A stretch of DNA of 18,071 nucleotides from Armatimonadota bacterium. Lineage in GTDB: Bacteria > Sysuimicrobiota > Sysuimicrobiia > Sysuimicrobiales > VGFF01. The notes under the pieces are model-generated. The model was not told the origin of the DNA. It searched no databases and saw only the letters and a program-made list of their open reading frames with translations. The stretch's first letter is position 1; every line of letters starts with the position of its first letter. Positions 14,927 to 18,071 of the stretch are shown here, in pieces. Where the stretch lies: assembly GCA_016868955.1 (NCBI GenBank), contig VGFF01000036.1, positions 1 to 18,071 on the forward strand, read 5' to 3'. A program made the position numbers and the translations under genes.

Positions 14927-15243
14927 CGCCGCGCGACGAGCCCTTTCTATACCTCACCACAATCGGTCGACACAGCGGCCTGCCGCGCGAGATCGAGATT
15001 TGGTTCACGGAACGCGCCGGCCGCTACTGCGTCATCTCCGGCGGCAGGGACCGCGCGCCGTGGGTGGAGAACCTCCTCACGAATACCCGCGTGTCCTTTC
15101 GCGTCGGCGGTCGAACCTTCCAAGGACGCGCGCGTGTGGTCGACGAAAAGGACGAGGCGGAGCTGCACGCGGCGGTGGAAGCGCTGTCGCGGAAGAAGTA
15201 CGGAAGGGGCGAGGGGCTCATCGTCGAGCTCGCGCCCGACTGA
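14923..15243 (+). CDS. Nitroreductase/quinone reductase family protein (DUF385, F420-type)
   Basis: A 106-residue split beta-barrel protein of the deazaflavin-dependent nitroreductase (Ddn/DUF385) group. Motifs are FLYLTTIGRHSGLPREIEIWF, then YCVISGGRDRAPWVENLLTNTRVSFRVGG, and RTFQGRARVVD, with KKYG near the end. Members bind F420 or a related flavin and reduce quinones or nitro compounds at the membrane face; several have unknown substrates. GTG at 14923 overlaps the TGA of the repaired channel frame (GTGA), as for translationally coupled genes. The frame is open upstream inside the channel gene, but those residues belong to the channel. It is somewhat shorter than typical members. If the channel message is broken by the TAG codons, translation of this gene could also suffer. 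Confidence 0.85.
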   Translation: MTPRDEPFLYLTTIGRHSGLPREIEIWFTERAGRYCVISGGRDRAPWVENLLTNTRVSFRVGGRTFQGRARVVDEKDEAELHAAVEALSRKKYGRGEGLIVELAPD

Positions 15244-15245
15244 TC

Positions 15246-15250
15246 GGAGG
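15246..15250 (+). promoter_or_regulatory. Ribosome binding site pointing to a CTG start
   Basis: GGAGG lies 6 bases before a CTG at 15257, which is in the FIST frame. No ATG, GTG or TTG in that frame lies between here and the first conserved FIST residues; the first ATG, at 15329, would remove the first strand and helix. Confidence 0.5.
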
Positions 15251-15256
15251 CTCCAG

Positions 15257-15983
15257 CTGCAAGCAACGTCCAGAATTGGCAGCGGCTACACCTGGCAGGT
15301 CGCGCTCGATCAAGCGCTCGCGCAGATGCGTATTCCGCCGCGCAATAAGTTCGATCTTTGCTTTCTGTTCGCTTCCCCGGCGTACGAGGAGTTCTATTCG
15401 TCCCTGCTGAAAGCATTTCGCGAAGGGGTTCCCGCCCGGCATCTGATCGGATGCTCCGCGGCGGGCGTCATCGGCGTGCGGCGCGAGGTCGAATCCGAGC
15501 CGGGCCTCGCGCTCGCCGCCGTGACGATGCCCGGCGCCACGCTCCCCCTCCTCCAGTGCTCGTGGATCGAAATGTCACATTGGGAGGAAGACGCGTGCCG
15601 GGCGCACACCGGCGGCGCGGCTTCGCCCAACGCCTGGTTCGTCTTCGCCGACCCCTACACCGTCAACGCCGAGGGGATCCTGCGCACGCTGTCCAGCGCG
15701 TACGAAGGCGTGCCGTTGATCGGCGGCCTGGCCACCGCCGCACCGGGCAAGCGCCACACGTTCCTGTTCCTCGATGGCGTCGCTTATACGGGCGGGGTCG
15801 TCGGCATCGGCGTCGGCGGCGCCTGGACCGCGCGCACCGTCGTCTCGCAAGGCTACCAGCCGATCGGAGAAACGTGGACGGTCACCGCCGCCGAAGGGAA
15901 TCTCATCCACGGCATCAGCGGGCCGCCGGCGTTCGACGTCTTGCAAGAGACGATGGACGCGCTTCCGGAATCGACGCGGCGCC
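15257..15983 (+). pseudogene. FIST sensor domain protein, C-terminus lost
   Basis: FIST proteins are signal-input domains thought to bind small ligands such as amino acids. The N-terminal FIST part is clear: SGYTWQVALDQALAQ, FDLCFLFASPAYEEFYSSLLKAF, the hallmark HLIGCSAAGVIG, then ALAAVTMPGA, NAWFVFADPYTVNAEGILRTLSSAYEGVPLIGGLAT and GGVVGIGVGGAW. The second (FIST_C) domain only begins, SGPPAFDVLQETMDALPESTRR, and the identity is lost near 15980. The open frame itself runs on to a TGA at 16141 as low-complexity arginine-rich sequence without family features. A CTG at 15257 behind GGAGG is the best start. About 120 residues of the usual protein are missing. Confidence 0.8.
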
Positions 15984-16062
15984 GTCGGCTGGCTCGGCGC
16001 GCTCCGCGATCCGAAAATCGGCGTGGCGTTGTCGCTGCTGCACGCCGATCCGGCGAAGGCGC
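15978..16062 (+). pseudogene. AraC-family regulator, short internal fragment
   Basis: In a different frame from FIST, some 28 codons read GAVGWLGALRDPKIGVALSLLHADPAKAL. This is the stretch between the cupin sensor and the helix-turn-helix domain of AraC-family regulators, where relatives read W-L-x-A-L-x-D-P-x-I-G-x-A-L-x-L-x-H-x-D-P-A. No sensor domain precedes it and no helix-turn-helix follows, so it cannot function. It separates the FIST remnant from the aminotransferase remnant. The match is short; I consider it likely but not certain. Confidence 0.55.
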
Positions 16063-16848
16063 TGGGACGTCTGGCTCGACGCGGCATCGTTCGCGCCCAC
16101 GAATCGGATCGACCTCAGCGCGATCTGTCCCGACTTCGTGACCCTGTCGTTCTACAAGATATTCGGATACCCGACGGGCGTCGGCGCCCTGATCGCGCGG
16201 CGCCAGACGCTGCGGAAGCTGCACCGGCCGTGGTTCGCCGGCGGCACGATCGACTACGCGTCGGTGATGAGCGACCGCTACTACCGGCACGAGGGACCGG
16301 AGAGCTTCGACAACGGAACGATCGACTACCTGGCGCTGCCTGCCGTCGAGATCGGCCTGCGGCACATCGCGCGCATCGGCATCGACGTCATTCACGCGCG
16401 GGTCGCCTGCCTCACCGATTGGCTGCTGCGAAAGCTCACGTCGCTGCGCCACGGCAACGGCGCGCCGCTCGTGCGGAGCTACGGGCCGACGAAGACGGCG
16501 CACCGCGGCGGCACCGTCACGCTCAACGTCTACGATCCCGACGGGCGCTTCCTCGCGCACCGGACCGTCGAGCGGCACGCGAACGCGGACCACATTTCGC
16601 TGCGCACCGGTTGCTTCTGCAACCCCGGCGGCGACGACGTCAGCGCCTTCACCATCCGCAACGCGGCGGGATTCCCAGCAGCCCGAACGTCTTGCAGCTA
16701 CGGTGAGGCGGCTGCGCTGCAGAACGTGGCGCGTGCCGGAGCGGATGCACGGTCTCCCGACCGCGATGCCCAGGCCGCCCTTCCAGGCGGACGCAGGGAA
16801 AGCGACTGCCTCGTCATCCTCGTTCCTGCCTCCCTCGGAGGACATTGA
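16063..16848 (+). pseudogene. Class V aminotransferase / MOCO sulfurase-like protein, C-terminal part
   Basis: From about 16063 the sequence encodes the C-terminal half of a PLP-dependent class V aminotransferase close to molybdenum-cofactor sulfurases. VWLDAASFAPTN holds the Asp that contacts the PLP ring nitrogen; LSFYKIFGYPTGVGALI holds the Schiff-base Lys (codon 16156-16158). The later SLRTGCFCNPGG has the cysteine loop that in MOCO sulfurases carries the persulfide. The N-terminal half (about 200 residues) is missing and no start exists at the join. After about 16640-16670 the family resemblance fades; the open frame ends at 16848 with an unfamiliar tail. The 170 bases up to the AbiEi region hold nothing I can identify. 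An enzyme without its N-terminal half should be inactive. Confidence 0.78.
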
Positions 16849-16869
16849 AGCGAAAACAGGTTATGTCCT
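16839..16869. promoter_or_regulatory. Inverted repeat upstream of the AbiEi gene
   Basis: AGGACAT (16839-16845) and ATGTCCT (16863-16869) are perfect inverted arms 17 bases apart. A smaller repeat CAGG-N6-CCTG (16857-16870) overlaps the right arm. They end 21 bases before the preferred start of an AbiEi-type gene. AbiEi antitoxins are known to repress their own operons by binding inverted repeats in the promoter, so this is a candidate operator. Confidence 0.4.
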
Positions 16870-16890
16870 GATGAGGTGGAAGTAGAGCAC

Positions 16891-17682
16891 GTGGATCAGC
16901 ACGCGCCGGCAAGACCATCCCTTCTGTTCCAGCGCTGGCCGCGCGGCTCGGTTGCGCTCGCATCGTGGCTGCACCAGCAAGGCATCTCCGCGAAGCTGAC
17001 GGAGGAGTACTGCAAGCGCGGCTGGATCAGTCCGATCGCCCCTGACGCTTACATTCGATCCGACGACACGGTCGGCTGGCCGGGCGCGATCTTCGCGCTG
17101 CAGAACGCCGGCTGGCACGTGCATCCCGGCGGGCGCACGACGTTGGAGATCTGGGACTTCGCGCCGCGCCTGCCGCGCGCGACGGCGCGCATCGAGCTGT
17201 TCCGCACCGGCGACCCTGAGCTGCCGGCTTGGATTCATGACCACAATTGGGGCGTGCCGATCTGCTGCGCGGACGGCCCGCTGTTCAACGACCCGCGGCT
17301 TGGGCTGACGTTGCGCCAGATCGGCGGCTTATCGTTGGCGGTCGCGCCGCCGGAGCGCGCGATCCTCGAGGTACTCGCGTCCGTCCACGACGAAGCGACG
17401 TTCCGGGACGCATGCGCGCTCGTCCGCGGCCTGACGAAGCTCCGCCCCGGCGTCATGGCGGCGCACCTGCGCGCCTGCACGTCGGTCATCGCGAAGCGCC
17501 TGTTCCTGCTCCTCGCCGACGAGGTCCGCCACGTCTGGCGCTCGCACCTCATGCTCGCCGGCGTTGATCTCGGGAAGGGCCAGCTGAGCATCGTCGCCGA
17601 CGGCGTGCTCAACACGCGATATCACATCATGGTGCCCGACAGTCCGGGAACGATCACGGGCACGCGCGGAGGCGCGCGATGA
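16891..17682 (+). CDS. AbiEi-type antitoxin / transcriptional regulator, without a toxin partner
   Basis: Type IV toxin-antitoxin regulator of the AbiEi group. An N-terminal winged helix is visible in LFQRWPRGSVALASWLHQQGISAKLTEEYCKRGWISPI followed by DAYIRSDDTVGWPGAIFALQ. The C-terminal domain has PAWIHDHNWGVPI, LSLAVAPPERAILEVL, LRPGVMAAHLRACTSVIAKRLFLLLAD and DLGKGQLSIVADGVLNTRYHIMVP. The preferred start is GTG at 16891, with GAGGTGG ten bases upstream; GTG at 16876 has no such site. Relatives end shortly after the ITVP-like strand, whereas this ORF adds about 16 residues. AbiEi normally overlaps the gene for the nucleotidyltransferase toxin AbiEii; here the overlapping ATGA starts an aldo/keto reductase. 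So it is an orphan antitoxin or one side of another join. Confidence 0.85.
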   Translation: MDQHAPARPSLLFQRWPRGSVALASWLHQQGISAKLTEEYCKRGWISPIAPDAYIRSDDTVGWPGAIFALQNAGWHVHPGGRTTLEIWDFAPRLPRATARIELFRTGDPELPAWIHDHNWGVPICCADGPLFNDPRLGLTLRQIGGLSLAVAPPERAILEVLASVHDEATFRDACALVRGLTKLRPGVMAAHLRACTSVIAKRLFLLLADEVRHVWRSHLMLAGVDLGKGQLSIVADGVLNTRYHIMVPDSPGTITGTRGGAR

Positions 17683-18071
17683 ACTACTTCAACCTCGGCA
17701 ACACGGGCTTGAAGGTCTCGCGCCTGTGCATGGGTTGCATGTCGTCCGGCTCGCCGACGTGGCAACCATGGATCCTCGAGGAAGAGGCATCGCGCCCCTA
17801 CCTGCGGCGCGCGCTCGATGAAGGCATCAACTTCTTCGACACGGCCGACATCTATTCGCGCGGACGCAGCGAGGAGATCCTCGGTAACGCGCTGCACGAC
17901 TTCGGCGTGCCGCGTCACGAGGTCGTCATCGCCACGAAGCTCAACGCGCGCATGGGCCCCGACCCCAACAACGTCGGCCAATCTCGCAAGCGCGTCTTCC
18001 ACGCCATCGACGAGCATCCGGACTTCCACGCCCGCCTCATCGCGCAGCGGGAAGCGGCGGCCGGCCCATGG
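17679..18071 (+). CDS. Aldo/keto reductase N-terminus, runs off the window
   Basis: The ATG overlaps the AbiEi stop by four bases; GGAGG lies about 6 bases upstream. Residues 1-111 are a second aldo/keto reductase: MNYFNLGNTGLKVSRLCMGCMS, FFDTADIY with catalytic Asp54 and Tyr59, EEILGNAL, and IATK with Lys87, followed by MGPDPNNVGQSRKRVFHAID. Family members continue with SLRRL and the catalytic His. Here, from about 18012, the next residues are EHPDFHARLIAQREAA, which do not fit the family. The frame stays open to the end of the window, so the gene is partial, and it may be another hybrid. Confidence 0.82.
   Translation, partial: MNYFNLGNTGLKVSRLCMGCMSSGSPTWQPWILEEEASRPYLRRALDEGINFFDTADIYSRGRSEEILGNALHDFGVPRHEVVIATKLNARMGPDPNNVGQSRKRVFHAIDEHPDFHARLIAQREAAAGPW

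Noticed and set aside
16671..16838. Coding content between the aminotransferase remnant and the AbiEi region
   Set aside because: All six frames were read by eye and none shows a family motif or a convincing start with a ribosome site.

Overview
This is a GC-rich bacterial segment with short gaps, Shine-Dalgarno-type starts and ordinary use of TGA, TAG and TAA stops. The gene set suggests a free-living, didermic or environmental, mostly uncultured-type bacterium: a lipobox-less peptide-binding protein, a small TusA/DsrE sulfur cluster, an F420/quinone-type nitroreductase, a NIPSNAP protein and a FIST sensor. An Eremiobacterota- or Burkholderiales-like source would fit, but no marker gene settles the taxonomy. 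I see no tRNA, rRNA, CRISPR array, IS element or transposase.

Layout. A 5'-truncated TPR protein, possibly the tail of a membrane glycosyltransferase, ends at a strong hairpin terminator (about 931-967) shared with a convergent aldo/keto reductase. The reductase is divergent from a NIPSNAP-like gene across a 20-bp palindrome that resembles an HxlR-type operator. Next comes a peptide ABC importer operon (2467-6038: binding protein and two permeases, no ATPase). The ORF after it is a hybrid: it starts like an S9 peptidase and ends like a DoxX membrane protein. A secreted hypothetical gene then faces a minus-strand gene in which a complete 12-TM MFS domain is fused in frame to a complete 10-TM EamA domain. 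Divergent from that gene is the most coherent unit of the window: TusA-like carrier, DsrE-like protein, and a protein fusing a second TusA-like domain to a core cobalamin-independent methionine synthase (9528-11735).

The right third is badly broken. A zinc alcohol dehydrogenase 5' end meets, tail to tail, a redoxin gene that has lost its 3' end (about 11930). After an intact FAD-dependent amine/amino acid oxidase there is a potassium-channel gene with two in-frame TAG codons and a frameshift, a small nitroreductase-family gene coupled to its end, and a mosaic of FIST sensor, AraC-regulator scrap and MOCO-sulfurase-like aminotransferase. An AbiEi-type antitoxin without its AbiEii toxin follows. 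A second aldo/keto reductase starts in the toxin's place and appears to change identity again about 60 bases before the window ends.

The window is therefore notable for two reasons: domain fusions that look real and complete (TusA-MetE, MFS-EamA), and at least five abrupt changes of gene identity without any mobile-element sequence at the joins. The second pattern could be genomic decay, strain-level rearrangement or misassembly. Sequence alone cannot decide, and misassembly has to be excluded first.
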